A stretch of 64,000 nt of DNA from Stutzerimonas stutzeri (GCF_018138085.1 NZ_CP073105.1:2232001-2296000), one strand, 5' to 3'; shown: positions 12,587-26,853, numbered from the stretch's first letter. Numbers and translations are program-made. Notes: generated by a model not told the origin, from the letters alone.

Positions 12587-14857
12587 ATGTTGAACCGTGA
12601 GCTCGAAGTCACTTTGAATCTGGCTTTCAAGGAGGCTCGTACCAAGCGTCATGAATTCATGACGGTTGAACATCTCCTGTTAGCCTTGCTGGATAACGAA
12701 GCAGCCGCAACGGTTTTGCGGGCCTGTGGGGCCAGTCTCGATAAATTGCGCCATGATTTGCAGGAGTTCATCGACTCCACGACGCCGTTGATTCCTCAAC
12801 ACGATGAGGAACGCGAAACCCAGCCAACCCTGGGCTTCCAGCGCGTGCTCCAGCGTGCTGTTTTTCACGTTCAGAGCTCCGGAAAGCGCGAGGTCACTGG
12901 CGCGAACGTTCTGGTGGCCATTTTCAGCGAGCAGGAAAGCCAGGCGGTGTTCCTGCTCAAGCAACAAAATGTAGCGCGTATCGATGTGGTCAATTACATC
13001 GCTCACGGGATTTCCAAAGTGCCGGGTCATAACGGCAACCCGGAAAGCGATTCGGACATGCAGGACGAGGAGGGCGGCGAGTCGGCCGCCTCCGGCAATC
13101 CGCTCGACGCATATGCCAGCAACCTCAACGATTTGGCCCGTCAAGGACGGATCGATCCCTTGGTTGGCCGCGAGCATGAAGTCGAACGGGTCGCGCAGAT
13201 TCTTGCTCGGCGCCGCAAGAACAACCCGTTGCTGGTCGGTGAGGCCGGAGTCGGTAAAACGGCGATCGCCGAGGGTCTCGCCAAGCGTATCGTAGATCGC
13301 CAGGTTCCAGAGTTGCTGGCGGATAGCGTGGTTTACTCGCTCGACCTGGGTGCGTTGCTTGCCGGGACCAAATATCGCGGCGATTTCGAGAAGCGCTTCA
13401 AGGCGCTGCTGAACGAGCTGCGCAAGCGTCCCCAGGCGGTGCTGTTCATCGACGAAATCCATACGATCATCGGGGCCGGCGCGGCCTCGGGTGGAGTGAT
13501 GGACGCGTCCAATCTGCTCAAGCCGCTGCTGTCGTCGGGGGAGATTCGCTGCATCGGCTCGACCACCTTCCAGGAGTTTCGCGGCATCTTCGAAAAAGAC
13601 CGAGCGCTGGCTCGACGTTTTCAGAAGGTCGACGTTTCCGAGCCCTCCGTGGAGGACACGATTGGTATCCTGCGCGGCTTGAAAGGCCGTTTCGAGCAGC
13701 ATCATGGCATCGAGTACAGCGACGAGTCTCTTCGCGCCGCCGCCGAGCTGTCTTCGCGTTACATCAATGATCGGCACATGCCCGACAAGGCGATAGACGT
13801 CATTGACGAGGCGGGCGCTTACCAGCGCCTGTTGCCGGAGGATAAGCGTGCGCCGCGAATCGATGTCGAGCAGGTTGAGAACATCATCGCGAAAATCGCA
13901 CGCATACCACCCAAGCATGTCAGCACGTCGGATAAGGAATTGCTGCGCAATTTGCAGCGTGATCTGAAGCTGACGGTCTTCGGTCAGGATGACGCCATCG
14001 ACTCGCTCGCGACCGCTATCAAGCTGTCCCGGGCTGGGTTGAAAGCTCCTGACAAGCCTGTCGGTTCATTCCTGTTCGCCGGCCCCACCGGGGTCGGTAA
14101 GACGGAGGCTGCCCGGCAACTGGCGCGCGCACTGGGTATCGAGCTGGTTCGCTTCGATATGTCCGAGTACATGGAGCGCCATACCGTGTCTCGGTTGATC
14201 GGTGCGCCGCCCGGCTATGTCGGTTTCGATCAGGGCGGGTTGCTGACCGAGGCCATTACCAAGCAGCCTCATTGCGTGCTGCTGCTCGATGAGATCGAGA
14301 AGGCGCACCCCGAGGTATTCAATCTGCTGCTGCAGGTCATGGATCACGGCACTCTGACGGACAACAACGGCCGCAAGGCTGATTTCCGCAACGTGATTCT
14401 GATCATGACCACGAACGCTGGCGCGGAGACCGCTGCCCGGGCTTCGATTGGCTTCACTCATCAGGATCACGCCTCGGATGCCATGGAGGTGATCAAGAAG
14501 AGCTTCACGCCTGAGTTCCGCAATCGCCTGGATACGATCATCCAGTTCGGTCGTCTGAGCCATGAAGTCATCAAGAGCATCGTCGACAAGTTTCTCATCG
14601 AGCTGCAGACGCAGCTTGAGGACAAGCATGTCACGCTCGAAGTGTCGGATGCGGCCCGTGGCTGGTTGGCCGAGCGTGGCTATGACCCTCAGATGGGCGC
14701 GCGACCAATGGCTCGTTTGATTCAGGATAAGATCAAGCGACCGCTGGCCGAGGAGATTCTGTTTGGGGAGTTGGCCGAGCATGGCGGCGTGGTGCACATC
14801 GATATTCGCGACGGTGAACCCTTCTTCGAGTTCGAGACGTCAGCCGAACTGGCATAG
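12587..14857 (+). CDS. clpA: ClpA AAA+ unfoldase of the ClpAP protease
   Basis: A 756-aa unfoldase with an N-terminal ClpN repeat domain (1-145) that docks ClpS, a first AAA+ module (Walker A GEAGVGKT at about 217) and a second (GPTGVGKT at about 499). The IGF loop that inserts into ClpP is visible at about 620 ([10 protein letters not shown]). ATG 12587 is chosen over a GTG three codons upstream because AGAGGTG lies at good spacing. Downstream is a strong terminator. Forms an operon with clpS; together with bpt and aat, 0.5-2 kb further on, this neighbourhood holds the whole bacterial N-degron pathway apart from ClpP. Confidence 0.97.
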   Translation: MLNRELEVTLNLAFKEARTKRHEFMTVEHLLLALLDNEAAATVLRACGASLDKLRHDLQEFIDSTTPLIPQHDEERETQPTLGFQRVLQRAVFHVQSSGKREVTGANVLVAIFSEQESQAVFLLKQQNVARIDVVNYIAHGISKVPGHNGNPESDSDMQDEEGGESAASGNPLDAYASNLNDLARQGRIDPLVGREHEVERVAQILARRRKNNPLLVGEAGVGKTAIAEGLAKRIVDRQVPELLADSVVYSLDLGALLAGTKYRGDFEKRFKALLNELRKRPQAVLFIDEIHTIIGAGAASGGVMDASNLLKPLLSSGEIRCIGSTTFQEFRGIFEKDRALARRFQKVDVSEPSVEDTIGILRGLKGRFEQHHGIEYSDESLRAAAELSSRYINDRHMPDKAIDVIDEAGAYQRLLPEDKRAPRIDVEQVENIIAKIARIPPKHVSTSDKELLRNLQRDLKLTVFGQDDAIDSLATAIKLSRAGLKAPDKPVGSFLFAGPTGVGKTEAARQLARALGIELVRFDMSEYMERHTVSRLIGAPPGYVGFDQGGLLTEAITKQPHCVLLLDEIEKAHPEVFNLLLQVMDHGTLTDNNGRKADFRNVILIMTTNAGAETAARASIGFTHQDHASDAMEVIKKSFTPEFRNRLDTIIQFGRLSHEVIKSIVDKFLIELQTQLEDKHVTLEVSDAARGWLAERGYDPQMGARPMARLIQDKIKRPLAEEILFGELAEHGGVVHIDIRDGEPFFEFETSAELA

Positions 14858-14884
14858 CCTAGGCTAGCTTGTTGCGCCTAGATG

Positions 14885-14916
14885 AAACGCCCGGCATTTG
14901 CCGGGCGTTTTCATTT
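14885..14916 (+). terminator. Rho-independent terminator after clpA
   Basis: An 11-bp stem AAACGCCCGGC / GCCGGGCGTTT (14885-14895 and 14900-14910) followed by TTTCATTT. Starts 28 bp after the clpA stop. Confidence 0.9.
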
Positions 14917-14987
14917 GACTGCACTTGTCGCCTGCGAGTGCTTCCAATACATGCTGCGCGGTGGCTGAGCAATAAATAGTTCAGCGC

Positions 14988-15015
14988 AACAAAAAGCCCG
15001 GCGGTTGCCGGGCGT
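14988..15015 (-). terminator. Rho-independent terminator after infA
   Basis: Read on the minus strand: a GC-rich stem (CGCCCGGC with its imperfect partner GCCGGGC) followed by TTTTTGTT (14995-14988). It faces the clpA terminator, so the two convergent units are insulated. Confidence 0.8.
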
Positions 15016-15031
15016 TCGTCCTCGCGGTCCG

Positions 15032-15250
15032 TTAACGGGCGCGGTAAGTGATACGACCTTTGCTCAAGTCGTAAGGCGTCAGTTCGACGCGAACCTTGTC
15101 ACCGGTCAGGATCCGGATGTAGTTCTTGCGCATCTTCCCAGAGATGTGCGCAGTAACGACGTGCCCATTTTCCAACTCCACACGAAACATGGTGTTGGGC
15201 AGGGTGTCGACGACAGTACCTTCCATTTCGAAGCTGTCTTCTTTCGACAT
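15032..15250 (-). CDS. infA: Translation initiation factor IF-1
   Basis: A 72-aa S1/OB-fold protein that occupies the ribosomal A site during initiation. The whole sequence is canonical: [19 protein letters not shown] at the start, [16 protein letters not shown] in the middle and [13 protein letters not shown] at the end. Lies downstream of bpt on the same strand with a 100-bp gap; E. coli also has infA near aat and clpA. Confidence 0.99.
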
Positions 15251-15349
15251 TCAGTAAAGCCCTCGGTGTCCAATGAGTAACCCGGCGCGAAAAATGCCCG
15301 GGTAAAAGCGGCAAGTATTGTGCCTGAAAGGGCCCTGAGAGCCAAGGGC

Positions 15350-16057
15350 TCAGCTCAGAGTAATCCAGCGCTGGTTGACCAGCAGTTCGATGGGGCGATA
15401 CTCGGTTTTGTAATTCATCTTGCGGCAATTCTTGATCCAGTAACCCAGATAGATTGCCTTCAGCCCGAGCCGCGCCGCCTCGCCGACCTGCCACAGGATG
15501 GCGAAGCGGCCGAGGCTTCGGCGCTCTTCGTTCGGGTCATAGAAGGTGTACACCGCGGACAACCCGTTGGGCAGCACATCGGTAACCGCCAAGGCGAGCA
15601 ACCGTCCTTCCAGGCGGAACTCGTAGAAACGGGAAAAGGGAAGGTCGCGTACCAAAAAGGTATGGAACTGGTCTCGGCTCGGCGGGTACATGTCGCCGTC
15701 CGCGTGGCGTTGCTCAATATACGTGGCGTAGAGCGAATAGTACTCTTCGGTGAACGAGGGGCGAACGTTGGTGACGGTCAGATCGGCGTTGCGCTTGAGG
15801 ATGCGTCTCTGCTGGCGATTGAGCTGTAGCCCTTCAGCGGGTATGCGAGCGGGGATGCAGGCGGTGCAGCGTTGGCAGTGCGGACGATAAAGGTGGTCGC
15901 CGCTACGGCGAAATCCCATTTCAGACAGCTCGGCGTACACCTGCACGTCCATCGGCTGGCTGGGGTCGAGGAAGAGCGTCGTGGCCTGTTCGTCGGGCAG
16001 ATAACTGCACGCATGAGGCTGGGTCGCGTAGAACTTGAGACGAGCCAATGAAGTCAT
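15350..16057 (-). CDS. bpt: Aspartate/glutamate leucyltransferase Bpt
   Basis: A 235-aa leucyl-tRNA-protein transferase that adds Leu to N-terminal Asp or Glu, turning secondary into primary N-degrons for ClpS. Diagnostic segments: [16 protein letters not shown] near residue 20, [25 protein letters not shown] (about 49-74, with the conserved cysteines) and [17 protein letters not shown] near the C-terminus. Homologous to the eukaryotic ATE1 arginyltransferase fold. It is 52 bp downstream of aat, so both transferases are probably co-transcribed. Confidence 0.96.
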   Translation of the reverse strand: MTSLARLKFYATQPHACSYLPDEQATTLFLDPSQPMDVQVYAELSEMGFRRSGDHLYRPHCQRCTACIPARIPAEGLQLNRQQRRILKRNADLTVTNVRPSFTEEYYSLYATYIEQRHADGDMYPPSRDQFHTFLVRDLPFSRFYEFRLEGRLLALAVTDVLPNGLSAVYTFYDPNEERRSLGRFAILWQVGEAARLGLKAIYLGYWIKNCRKMNYKTEYRPIELLVNQRWITLS

Positions 16058-16109
16058 GGTCAGTTCTCGGAAATCTTGTAATCAGTGTAGGTCAGCTCGG
16101 CTTCGTCGA

Positions 16110-16790
16110 CTAGGGCTCCCATCGGGCTGGACCGGGTTCATCCAGGTGCTTTGCGAGCGCTTCGGCGAAGATCCGGCGGGGGATTGTTCGCGCGCCGAAA
16201 CTGGCCAGGTGTTGCGTCGGCATCTGGCAGTCAATCAATTTGAAATCCCAGTCTCGGAGACGTTCCACTAATGTCACGAAACCCACCTTGGACGCATCGG
16301 TCGTGCGACTGAACATCGATTCACCGAAGAATAGCCGACCCATGGCGAGGCCATAGAGGCCCCCGACCAGCTGTCCGTCTTGCCAGACTTCAACCGAGTG
16401 CGCGACGCCAAGCTGATGCAGTTTGATGTAGGCGTTCTGCATCGGTGTCGTGATCCAGGTTCCGTCGGCATAGTCGCGTGGTGCGGCGCAGCCTTCTATG
16501 ACGTCTCGGAATGCACGATCGAACGTAACGTCGAATACGCCCTGGCGCAGTTTTTTGGCTAGGCTGCGCGAAACATGCAGTTCCTCAGGGTAGAGCACTG
16601 TGCGTGGGTCGGGGGACCACCACAGCAGCGGCTGCCCCTCCTGATACCAGGGAAAGCAGCCATGACGGTAGGCAGCCAGCAAGCGCTCGGGCGACAAGTC
16701 GCCGCCGGCCGCGAGTAGCCCGTTGGGTTCACGCATCGCCGTCTCCAAAGGGGGAAACGACAGCTCGTCGCGCTGCAGCCAGGTCAGCAT
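16110..16790 (-). CDS. aat: Leucyl/phenylalanyl-tRNA-protein transferase
   Basis: A 226-aa transferase that attaches Leu or Phe from tRNA to proteins starting with Lys or Arg. The core is clear: [40 protein letters not shown] and [16 protein letters not shown]. The ATG at 16790 gives the usual 226 residues; a GTG four codons upstream (16802) is an alternative and neither has an obvious Shine-Dalgarno. Lies 42 bp downstream of trxB, as in E. coli (trxB-...-aat-infA), and works with bpt, clpS and clpA. Confidence 0.95.
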   Translation of the reverse strand: MLTWLQRDELSFPPLETAMREPNGLLAAGGDLSPERLLAAYRHGCFPWYQEGQPLLWWSPDPRTVLYPEELHVSRSLAKKLRQGVFDVTFDRAFRDVIEGCAAPRDYADGTWITTPMQNAYIKLHQLGVAHSVEVWQDGQLVGGLYGLAMGRLFFGESMFSRTTDASKVGFVTLVERLRDWDFKLIDCQMPTQHLASFGARTIPRRIFAEALAKHLDEPGPARWEP

Positions 16791-16832
16791 ATCGGTCGTC
16801 ACGAAGGGGCGGCGAACCCGCCCCGGAGTGGG

Positions 16833-17789
<957 letters not shown>

Positions 17790-17994
17790 TCATAAGCCTT
17801 TGTTGCGAATAGAGAAGCGTGCTCCAGTCGAGCCGCGCTGAAAAAACTGGCGTTTATGCTACACCGAAGCATCGCGAAAAGCCCAAGCCGGCGCGGAACC
17901 GGCATGCCATCGAATCGACAAACCCGTACAATGTCCAATTATCTGGCTGAATACGGTTCATAGAGAGCGCCCTGGGCGCAGGAAATAAAGCGTT

Positions 17995-20400
17995 TTGAAG
18001 AATACCTCCTCTACCGCGCCGGCTTCCGTCTGGCGACAGCAATTGCATTACCGTCTCAAAGAGGGTGCCTTGATCGCGCTCGGAGCGCTGTGCGCGTACC
18101 TCTGGATGGCATTGCTGACCTACGACCCGGCCGATCCGGGCTGGACGCACACCAGCAACGTCCAGCAAGTCCAGAACGCCGCCGGCCGCGCCGGGGCCTG
18201 GTTCGCCGATGTGCTGTTCATGGCCCTCGGTTATTTTGCCTTCCTGTTTCCGTTGTTACTGGGCATCAAGACCTGGCAGGTGTTCCGTGCGCGGCACCAA
18301 CCCTGGACCTGGAACGGCTGGCTGTTTTCCTGGCGGTTGATCGGGCTCGTATTCCTGATTCTTTCAGGCTCTGCGCTGGCTTATATTCACTTCCAGTTCG
18401 CCAATAATCTGCCTGCGTCGGCGGGTGGGGCATTGGGCGAAAGTCTTGGGCAGCTCGCCGAGGCGGCGCTCAATGTTCAGGGCAGCACCTTGTTGTTGCT
18501 GGCTTTCTTCCTGTTTGGTCTCACGGTATTTACCGATCTTTCCTGGTTCAAGGTAATGGACCTGACCGGCAAGATCACCCTCGATCTCATCGAGCTGATC
18601 CAGAGCCTGTTCAGCCGCTGGTGGTCCGCTCGTAACGAACGTAAGCAGCTCGTTGCGCAGCTGCGTGAAGCCGATGACGTGGTCAACGAAGTAGCCGGCT
18701 CACTCCCCGATCGTCGTGAACGCGCCAAGGTGAAGGAGCGCCTGCTCGAGCGGGAAGAGTCGCTGAGCAAGCACATGAGCGAGCGCGAAAAGCGTCCGGC
18801 GCCGGTGATCCCGCCAGTTGCACCGCCGAAGCCGGTCGAGCAGAGCAAGCGCGTCCTGAAGGAAAAACAGGCCAATCTCTTCGTCGACCCGCTGATCGAG
18901 GGCAGCGTGCCACCGCTGTCGCTGCTGGATGTCGCTGAAAAACAGCAGAAGCAGTACTCGCCCGAATCGCTGGAAGCCATGTCGCGGCTGCTGGAGATCA
19001 AACTGAAGGAGTTCGGCGTCGAGGTCATCGTCGAGTCGGTTCATCCGGGCCCGGTCATCACCCGTTTCGAGATTCAGCCAGCGGCCGGGGTCAAGGTCAG
19101 CCGGATCTCCAACCTGGCCAAGGACCTCGCACGTTCACTGGCGGTGATCAGTGTGCGCGTGGTCGAGGTGATTCCCGGCAAAACCACCGTGGGCATCGAG
19201 ATTCCCAACGAGGACCGCCAGATCGTACGGTTCTCCGAAGTACTGTCCTCCGCTCCCTATGACGACGCCAAGTCGCCGGTCACCATCGCGCTCGGCCACG
19301 ATATCGGCGGCAAACCGGTGATTGCCGACCTGGCGAAGATGCCCCACCTGCTGGTCGCCGGTACCACCGGTTCGGGTAAGTCGGTCGGCGTGAACGCGAT
19401 GATCCTGTCGATATTGTTCAAGTCCACGCCGGAAGACGCACGGCTGATCATGATCGACCCGAAGATGCTCGAACTGTCTATCTACGAAGGCATCCCGCAT
19501 CTGCTGTGCCCGGTCGTAACCGATATGAAGGAGGCGGCCAACGCGCTGCGCTGGAGCGTCGCCGAGATGGAGCGTCGCTACAAGTTGATGGCGGCCATGG
19601 GCGTGCGCAACCTGGCCGGCTTCAACCGCAAGGTGAAAGAGGCGGAGGAGGCCGGTACGCCGCTCACCGATCCGCTGTATCGCCGCGAGAGCATGGAAGA
19701 TGAGGCGCCACTGCTGAAGAAGCTGCCGACGATCGTCGTGGTGGTAGACGAGTTCGCCGACATGATGATGATCGTCGGCAAGAAGGTCGAAGAACTTATC
19801 GCGCGTATCGCACAGAAGGCGCGGGCAGCGGGCATCCATTTGATCCTCGCGACCCAGCGCCCCTCGGTGGACGTGATCACCGGCCTGATCAAGGCGAACA
19901 TCCCGACTCGCATGGCATTCCAGGTCTCGAGCAAGATCGACTCACGCACCATCCTCGACCAGGGCGGCGCCGAACAGCTGCTCGGCCACGGCGACATGCT
20001 CTATCTCCCGCCGGGCACCGGATTGCCGATTCGCGTACACGGCGCCTTCGTATCCGACGATGAGGTCCATCGCGTAGTGGAAGCCTGGAAAGCCCGCGGT
20101 GCACCTGACTACATCGAGGAAATCCTCGCAGGGGCCGAAGAGTCCGGCAGTGGTTTCGACGGCGGCAGCGGTGAAGGTGGTGGCAGCGAAGGCAGCGAGG
20201 AAGATCCGCTATACGATGAGGCCGTGCGCTTCGTTACCGAAAGCCGTCGCGCCTCCATATCCGCGGTGCAGCGTAAGCTCAAGATCGGCTACAACCGCGC
20301 GGCTCGAATGATCGAGGCCATGGAAATGGCAGGTGTCGTCACCTCAATGAATACCAATGGCTCGCGCGAAGTGCTCGCGCCGCCTCCCATCCGCGATTAG
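17995..20400 (+). CDS. ftsK: DNA translocase FtsK
   Basis: An 801-aa septal DNA pump that moves the chromosome terminus through the closing septum and activates XerCD at dif. The N-terminus has four membrane segments (about residues 22-185), then a short linker, the motor with Walker A GTTGSGKS near 457 and Walker [12 protein letters not shown] near 581, and the C-terminal winged-helix gamma domain (about 735-801, [25 protein letters not shown]... ) that reads KOPS sites. The start is a TTG at 17995 (MKNTSSTAP), chosen by match to the Pseudomonas protein and an AGGA upstream; no ATG is available near the N-terminus. lolA follows after 16 bp. Confidence 0.96.
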   Translation: MKNTSSTAPASVWRQQLHYRLKEGALIALGALCAYLWMALLTYDPADPGWTHTSNVQQVQNAAGRAGAWFADVLFMALGYFAFLFPLLLGIKTWQVFRARHQPWTWNGWLFSWRLIGLVFLILSGSALAYIHFQFANNLPASAGGALGESLGQLAEAALNVQGSTLLLLAFFLFGLTVFTDLSWFKVMDLTGKITLDLIELIQSLFSRWWSARNERKQLVAQLREADDVVNEVAGSLPDRRERAKVKERLLEREESLSKHMSEREKRPAPVIPPVAPPKPVEQSKRVLKEKQANLFVDPLIEGSVPPLSLLDVAEKQQKQYSPESLEAMSRLLEIKLKEFGVEVIVESVHPGPVITRFEIQPAAGVKVSRISNLAKDLARSLAVISVRVVEVIPGKTTVGIEIPNEDRQIVRFSEVLSSAPYDDAKSPVTIALGHDIGGKPVIADLAKMPHLLVAGTTGSGKSVGVNAMILSILFKSTPEDARLIMIDPKMLELSIYEGIPHLLCPVVTDMKEAANALRWSVAEMERRYKLMAAMGVRNLAGFNRKVKEAEEAGTPLTDPLYRRESMEDEAPLLKKLPTIVVVVDEFADMMMIVGKKVEELIARIAQKARAAGIHLILATQRPSVDVITGLIKANIPTRMAFQVSSKIDSRTILDQGGAEQLLGHGDMLYLPPGTGLPIRVHGAFVSDDEVHRVVEAWKARGAPDYIEEILAGAEESGSGFDGGSGEGGGSEGSEEDPLYDEAVRFVTESRRASISAVQRKLKIGYNRAARMIEAMEMAGVVTSMNTNGSREVLAPPPIRD

Positions 20401-20416
20401 TCGCACTGAGGGCTTC

Positions 20417-21043
20417 ATGCAATTGATTCGCACGCTGTTTGCATCTGCGCTGCTGTTTACCTTTGTTCCCGCTCACGCCGACCAGGCCGCTTCGGTACAG
20501 CGCCTTACCGGTCTGTTACAGAAAGCCGAGACCCTGACCGGCCGTTTTTCCCAGCTGTCACTCGACGGCACCGGGACTCAACTCCAGGAAACATCCGGCG
20601 AGATGGCCCTGAAGCGCCCGGGGCAGTTTCGCTGGCACACCGACGCACCGATGGAGCAACTGCTGGTTTCCAATGGCAAGAAAGTCTGGCTGTACGACCC
20701 GGACCTGGAGCAGGTGACCATCCAGACCCTCGATCAACGACTGACACATACGCCGGCTCTCTTGCTCTCAGGGGACGTGTCGGCGATCAACGAGAACTTC
20801 GAGGTGTCGCACCAGGAAGCGGGCGAGGTGGTCGATTTCACGCTCAAACCCAAAGCCAAAGACACGTTGTTCGATAGCCTGCGCTTGTCCTTTCGCGGTG
20901 GCGTGATCAATGACATGCAGATGGTCGACGGCGTGGGCCAGCGCACCAACATCTTGTTTCAGGGCGTCAAATTGAACCAGCCGCTCAAGGCCGACCTGTT
21001 CACTTTCGAGATTCCCAAGGGCGCCGACGTCATCTCCGAATGA
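20417..21043 (+). CDS. lolA: Outer-membrane lipoprotein carrier LolA
   Basis: A 208-aa periplasmic chaperone that takes lipoproteins from LolCDE and hands them to LolB. Signal peptide [21 protein letters not shown] is cut after Ala-21. The mature half-barrel shows [35 protein letters not shown] and [20 protein letters not shown], all family landmarks. It follows ftsK by 16 bp and precedes rarA by 74 bp, the conserved ftsK-lolA-rarA order. Confidence 0.96.
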   Translation: MQLIRTLFASALLFTFVPAHADQAASVQRLTGLLQKAETLTGRFSQLSLDGTGTQLQETSGEMALKRPGQFRWHTDAPMEQLLVSNGKKVWLYDPDLEQVTIQTLDQRLTHTPALLLSGDVSAINENFEVSHQEAGEVVDFTLKPKAKDTLFDSLRLSFRGGVINDMQMVDGVGQRTNILFQGVKLNQPLKADLFTFEIPKGADVISE

Positions 21044-21117
21044 TCCTCTTCGCTGCCTTCACCCACGCATGCGGCCTGCTTGATTGCAGGCCGTTCGCAT
21101 AAGAGGTTCCGCCCGCG

Positions 21118-22443
21118 ATGGACCTTTTCAGTCGCGAACCTGCCGCTCAGCCGTTAGCTGCGCGTTTGCGTGCCACCAGTCTCGACGAGTATGTCGGGCA
21201 GGAGCACCTGCTGGCGCGCGGCAAGCCACTGCGCGAAGCGTTGGAGCAGGGTGCGCTGCATTCGATGGTGTTCTGGGGTCCCCCCGGGGTTGGCAAGACG
21301 ACCTTGGCGCGCTTGTTGGCCAAGGTTTCGGATGCACACTTCGAGACCGTCTCGGCGGTGCTGGCAGGCGTCAAGGAAATCCGCCAGGCAGTGGAGATCG
21401 CCAAGCAACAGGCGGCGCAGTATGGCCGGCGCACCATTCTCTTCGTCGATGAGGTGCACCGCTTCAACAAGTCGCAGCAGGATGCCTTTCTTCCGTACGT
21501 GGAGGACGGCACGCTGATTTTCATCGGTGCCACGACCGAAAACCCTTCGTTCGAACTGAACAACGCCTTGTTGTCCAGGGCGCGCGTGTACGTGCTCAAG
21601 AGCCTCGACGAGGCTGCGTTGCGAAGGTTGGTCACGCGCGCATTGACCGAGCCGAAAGGCCTGGGCGATATGCACCTCAGCCTGCCCGAGGAGAGTTTCC
21701 AGGTGCTCATGGCTGCGGCTGATGGCGACGGCCGACGGATGTTGAACCTGTTGGAAAACGCTTCGGACCTGGCTGAAGAGGGCGGCGAGATCAGCGTCGA
21801 GCTGCTGCAGGATCTGTTGGGCGATAGCCGCCGGCGCTTCGATAAGGGCGGCGAAGCGTTCTACGACCAGATTTCAGCCCTCCACAAGTCCGTTCGTGGC
21901 TCCAATCCTGACGCGGCGCTGTACTGGTTCGCACGGATGATCGATGGCGGCTGCGACCCGCTCTACATCGCACGCCGGGTGGTCCGGATGGCCAGCGAGG
22001 AGGTCGGTAACGCCGATCCGCGTGCTATGGGGCTGTGTCTGTCGGCCTGGGATGTGCAGGAGCGCCTGGGCAGCCCGGAAGGCGAACTGGCAGTCGCGCA
22101 GGCCATTGTCTACCTGGCCTGCGCGCCGAAGAGCAACGCCGTCTACATGGCCTACAAAGCCGCGATGCGCGATGTCGCTGAAAACGGTTCGCAGGAAGTG
22201 CCTCTGCATCTGCGCAACGCACCGACACGGCTGATGAAGGAGTTGGGCTACGGCAACGAATACCGCTACGCCCATGACGAGCCGGATGCCTACGCCGCCG
22301 GCGAGGACTATTTTCCAGACGCAATGGCGCCGCGTCAGTATTACCAGCCGGTGCCGCGCGGGCTGGAAAGCAAGATTCGCGACAAGCTCGAGCATCTGGC
22401 TCGTCTCGATCGGCAAAGCCCACGGCAACGGAGAAAAACATGA
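21118..22443 (+). CDS. rarA: Replication-associated recombination protein RarA (MgsA)
   Basis: A 441-aa AAA+ ATPase related to clamp loaders and RuvB that acts at stalled forks and binds SSB. Walker A is [11 protein letters not shown] (about 54-64), Walker [19 protein letters not shown], sensor 1 [13 protein letters not shown]. The C-terminal helical domain for tetramerisation begins about residue 265 ([16 protein letters not shown]). Starts with [18 protein letters not shown]; the MDLF start resembles the family. It overlaps crcB by 4 bp. Confidence 0.97.
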   Translation: MDLFSREPAAQPLAARLRATSLDEYVGQEHLLARGKPLREALEQGALHSMVFWGPPGVGKTTLARLLAKVSDAHFETVSAVLAGVKEIRQAVEIAKQQAAQYGRRTILFVDEVHRFNKSQQDAFLPYVEDGTLIFIGATTENPSFELNNALLSRARVYVLKSLDEAALRRLVTRALTEPKGLGDMHLSLPEESFQVLMAAADGDGRRMLNLLENASDLAEEGGEISVELLQDLLGDSRRRFDKGGEAFYDQISALHKSVRGSNPDAALYWFARMIDGGCDPLYIARRVVRMASEEVGNADPRAMGLCLSAWDVQERLGSPEGELAVAQAIVYLACAPKSNAVYMAYKAAMRDVAENGSQEVPLHLRNAPTRLMKELGYGNEYRYAHDEPDAYAAGEDYFPDAMAPRQYYQPVPRGLESKIRDKLEHLARLDRQSPRQRRKT

Positions 22444-22814
22444 TTCGGATGGCGCTTGCGGTGGCGGCTGGCGGCGTGGTCGGTACGCTGATCCGCTTCG
22501 GTATCGCGACCTGGGTATCGACCCACTGGCCCCGCCATTTCCATCTCGCGACGCTGGCGGTCAATCTGCTCGGCTGTCTGCTGATCGGTTACCTGTATGC
22601 GTCTTTTCTGGCGCGCCCGGACATTTCGCCGGAGCTGCGCGGCGGCCTCATCATCGGTTTTCTTGGCGCCCTGACGACGTTCTCCAGTTTTTCGCTCGAT
22701 GGGCTGCGCCTGCTCGAGAGTGGCCAGCTTGCAACGGCCTTCGGTTATATCGGCGTCAGCGTCCTCGGGGGGCTGATGGCCGCCTGGGCAGGGCTGACGC
22801 TCGCCAGGTTATGA
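22440..22814 (+). CDS. crcB: Fluoride channel CrcB/FluC
   Basis: A 124-aa membrane protein with four predicted helices, half of a dual-topology dimeric fluoride channel. Signature residues are visible: [10 protein letters not shown] (N-terminal helix), [14 protein letters not shown] with the pore asparagine, and [11 protein letters not shown] with the phenylalanine-box. Coupled to rarA by an ATGA overlap and 72 bp before serS. No crcB fluoride riboswitch is apparent, as the gene has no leader of its own. Confidence 0.93.
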   Translation: MIRMALAVAAGGVVGTLIRFGIATWVSTHWPRHFHLATLAVNLLGCLLIGYLYASFLARPDISPELRGGLIIGFLGALTTFSSFSLDGLRLLESGQLATAFGYIGVSVLGGLMAAWAGLTLARL

Positions 22815-22874
22815 ACCTGATCGCGATGACAGTAAACTCCGTTTTCGCTCTGCCTTTCCTCAAAGCTTTCATAG

Positions 22875-24167
<1,293 letters not shown>

Positions 24168-24327
24168 TAGCGCGGCCAGCAGGTGTGTTGGGGCCGGTAG
24201 TCGGCGCGGTGAATTGCCGCTCCGCAGGCCGGCACCCGGCACTATCCTGACTTCTTGATACCCGACAAGGGCCATCTTCCGCGCAATGGTTGAGATGGAC
24301 CTACTTTTCCTGCCCCAGGACTCGCTG

Positions 24328-25725
24328 ATGGATTTTCTGCCGCTGTTTCACAATCTCAAAGGTCGCGCGGTGCTGGTCGTCGGTGGCGGCGAGATCGCCT
24401 TGCGCAAGGCGCGCTTGTTGTCCGAAGCCGGTGCAGTGCTGCGTGTCGTGGCGCCTGAGATTGAACCGCAGTTGACCGACCTGGTAGAGCGAGGCGGCGG
24501 GCAGTCCTGTCTGCGCGGCTATGCCAGCGGCGACCTTGCCGGCTGCGTGCTGGCGATCGCTGCAACCGATGACGAGCCGCTGAATGCACAGGTGTCGCAA
24601 GATGCCAAGGCGCTCGGCATACCGGTCAATGTGGTGGATTCGCCCGATCTGTGCACTGTCATCTTCCCTGCGATAGTCGATCGCTCACCGCTGATGATCG
24701 CCGTGTCCAGCGGTGGCGACGCCCCGGTTCTGGCGCGGTTGATGCGGGCGCAGATCGAAACCTGGGTACCTGCGGTGTACGGTCAGCTGGCTGGTCTGGC
24801 CAAGAAATTTCGCAGTCAGGTCAAGGCTAAGCTGCCGAACGTCCAGCAACGGCGAGTGTTCTGGGAAGAAGTCTTCCAGGGCAACATCGCCGAGCGGGCG
24901 ATGGCGGGGCAGGCACACGAAGCGGAGCGTCTGCTGGAAGAAAAACTTTCCGGCGCGTCGCCCAAGCGCCTCGGTGAGGTGTACCTGGTCGGTGCGGGTC
25001 CTGGCGACCCGGATTTGCTGACCTTCCGTGCGTTGCGGTTGATGCAGCAAGCTGACGTCGTGCTCTATGACCGCCTGGTTGCGCCGGCCATTCTCGACTT
25101 GTGTCGTCGTGATGCCGATCGGATCTACGTCGGTAAACAGCGCGCCGAGCACGCCGTCCCCCAGGAGCAGATCAACCAATTGCTGGTGACGCTGGCCCGA
25201 CAGGGGAAGCGGGTGTTGCGCCTGAAGGGCGGCGACCCCTTCATTTTCGGACGTGGCGGCGAGGAGATCGAAGAGCTGGCGGCTCACGATATCCCGTTCC
25301 AGGTTGTTCCCGGCATAACCGCCGCCAGTGGCTGCGCCGCCTACGCCGGTATCCCGCTGACCCACCGTGATCATGCGCAGTCGGTGCGTTTCGTCACCGG
25401 GCACCTGAAGGATGGCAGCTGCGATCTGCCATGGTCTGAGTTGGTGGCGCCCAGCCAGACGCTGGTCTTCTACATGGGCTTGGTTGGTTTGCCGGTGATC
25501 TGCGAGCAATTGATTGCCCACGGCCGCGCAGCCGATACGCCCGTCGCGTTGATTCAGCAAGGCACTACCAGCCATCAGCGTGTTTTTACCGGCACGCTGG
25601 CCAATCTGGCTGCGCGGGTCGCAAGCGAGCAGGTTCAAGCCCCGACGCTGATTATCGTAGGCGAGGTGGTGCAGCTCCGAGAGAAACTCGCCTGGTTCGA
25701 AGGGGCTGGTGCCGCGTCCGAATAA
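24328..25725 (+). CDS. cysG: Siroheme synthase CysG (trifunctional)
   Basis: A 465-aa fusion enzyme making siroheme for sulfite and nitrite reductases. The N-terminal half (1-215) is the NAD-dependent dehydrogenase/ferrochelatase ([20 protein letters not shown] near residue 16, and [18 protein letters not shown] with the conserved active-site region). The C-terminal half (about 217-460) is the SAM uroporphyrinogen-III methyltransferase ([36 protein letters not shown]). ATG 24328 ([13 protein letters not shown]) gives the usual 465 aa; an ATG 14 codons upstream is less likely. Convergent with the glutathione-transferase-like gene. Confidence 0.97.
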   Translation: MDFLPLFHNLKGRAVLVVGGGEIALRKARLLSEAGAVLRVVAPEIEPQLTDLVERGGGQSCLRGYASGDLAGCVLAIAATDDEPLNAQVSQDAKALGIPVNVVDSPDLCTVIFPAIVDRSPLMIAVSSGGDAPVLARLMRAQIETWVPAVYGQLAGLAKKFRSQVKAKLPNVQQRRVFWEEVFQGNIAERAMAGQAHEAERLLEEKLSGASPKRLGEVYLVGAGPGDPDLLTFRALRLMQQADVVLYDRLVAPAILDLCRRDADRIYVGKQRAEHAVPQEQINQLLVTLARQGKRVLRLKGGDPFIFGRGGEEIEELAAHDIPFQVVPGITAASGCAAYAGIPLTHRDHAQSVRFVTGHLKDGSCDLPWSELVAPSQTLVFYMGLVGLPVICEQLIAHGRAADTPVALIQQGTTSHQRVFTGTLANLAARVASEQVQAPTLIIVGEVVQLREKLAWFEGAGAASE

Positions 25726-25766
25726 ACGCGGCGCTCGCATGCATGCACATCAGATGTTGCGCCTGC

Positions 25767-26765
25767 TCAGCGCGACCAGATTCCCTTGCCTGGCAGCCGG
25801 TCGCGATCATGCGGGCGGCCCAACGCCAACTGCGGGCCCTTGGGGATGATGCCGTTGGCGTTGATATGGCGGTGGCTGGCGTAGTAATGGCTCTTGATGT
25901 GGACCAAGTCGACGGTTTCGGCGATTCCGGGCCATTGGTACAGTTCGCGCAGCCAGTTGGACAGGTTCGGATAGTCCTCGATCCGCCGCAAATTGCATTT
26001 GAAGTGCCCGTAATAGACGGCGTCGAAGCGAACGATTGTGGTGAACAGGCGCCAGTCCGCCTCGGTCAGGTATTCGCCGGTGAGGTAGCGCCGCTGGCTG
26101 AGGCGCTGCTCCAACCAGTCGAGTTCGCTGAATAGCTCATCGAACGCAGCCTCATAGGCCGTCTGCGTGGAAGCGAATCCGGCGCGATACACCCCGTTGT
26201 TGACCCGCGGATAAATCCGCTCGTTGAGCATGTCGATCTCGGCGCGCAGCGGCTCGGGGCAGAGGTCCAGCGACGATCCGGTCAACTCGTCGAAGGCGCT
26301 GTTGAATATGCGGATCAACTCCGCGGATTCGTTGTTGACGATGCGTTGCTGCTGGCGATCCCAGAGCACCGGCACGGTCACGCGGCCGGTGTAGCTTTCG
26401 TCGTCGCGGGTGTAGCGCTGATTCAGGTATTGCAGGCCATCCAGCGCGTCACCTGTCGAGCCGGTGCGTTCGTCGAAGGTCCAGCCGTGCTCGGCCATCA
26501 GCCAGCTGACGACCGACACATCGATCAACTGGTCGAGCTGCTTGAGCTTGCGATAAATCAGCGTGCGATGTGCCCAGGGGCAGGCGAGCGAAACGTAGAG
26601 GTGATAGCGCCCGGCTTCGGCCTTGACGGCCCGTTGACCGTCCGGACCGGGTGAGCCGTCCGCGGTCAGCCAGTCGCGTCGTTGCGCCTGCTCTCGCTGG
26701 AATTCGCCATCACGGCTGTTTTCGTACCAGCGGTCCTGCCACTGACCATCGACCAAGAGCCCCAT
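25767..26765 (-). CDS. yqjG: Glutathionyl-hydroquinone reductase (xi-class GST, YqjG/Ecm4)
   Basis: A 332-aa glutathione-transferase superfamily enzyme that reduces glutathionyl-hydroquinones. The catalytic cysteine is in the CPWA motif of SLACPWAHRTLIYRKLK (about residues 59-75), the hallmark of the Xi class. The C-terminal helical domain holds FDAVYYGHFKCNLRRIEDYPNL and a tail ending in GKGIWSR. Length fits YqjG (328 aa). Lies convergent to cysG with only 41 bp between stops. Confidence 0.92.
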   Translation of the reverse strand: MGLLVDGQWQDRWYENSRDGEFQREQAQRRDWLTADGSPGPDGQRAVKAEAGRYHLYVSLACPWAHRTLIYRKLKQLDQLIDVSVVSWLMAEHGWTFDERTGSTGDALDGLQYLNQRYTRDDESYTGRVTVPVLWDRQQQRIVNNESAELIRIFNSAFDELTGSSLDLCPEPLRAEIDMLNERIYPRVNNGVYRAGFASTQTAYEAAFDELFSELDWLEQRLSQRRYLTGEYLTEADWRLFTTIVRFDAVYYGHFKCNLRRIEDYPNLSNWLRELYQWPGIAETVDLVHIKSHYYASHRHINANGIIPKGPQLALGRPHDRDRLPGKGIWSR

Positions 26766-26853
26766 GTGCTGCCTCCGTAAGCTTTCAGGTTAGGGACCAG
26801 TCTAGAGAGGATAGTTCGATGGATGGATCACAATCCCCGGCCAAACGCATCGT

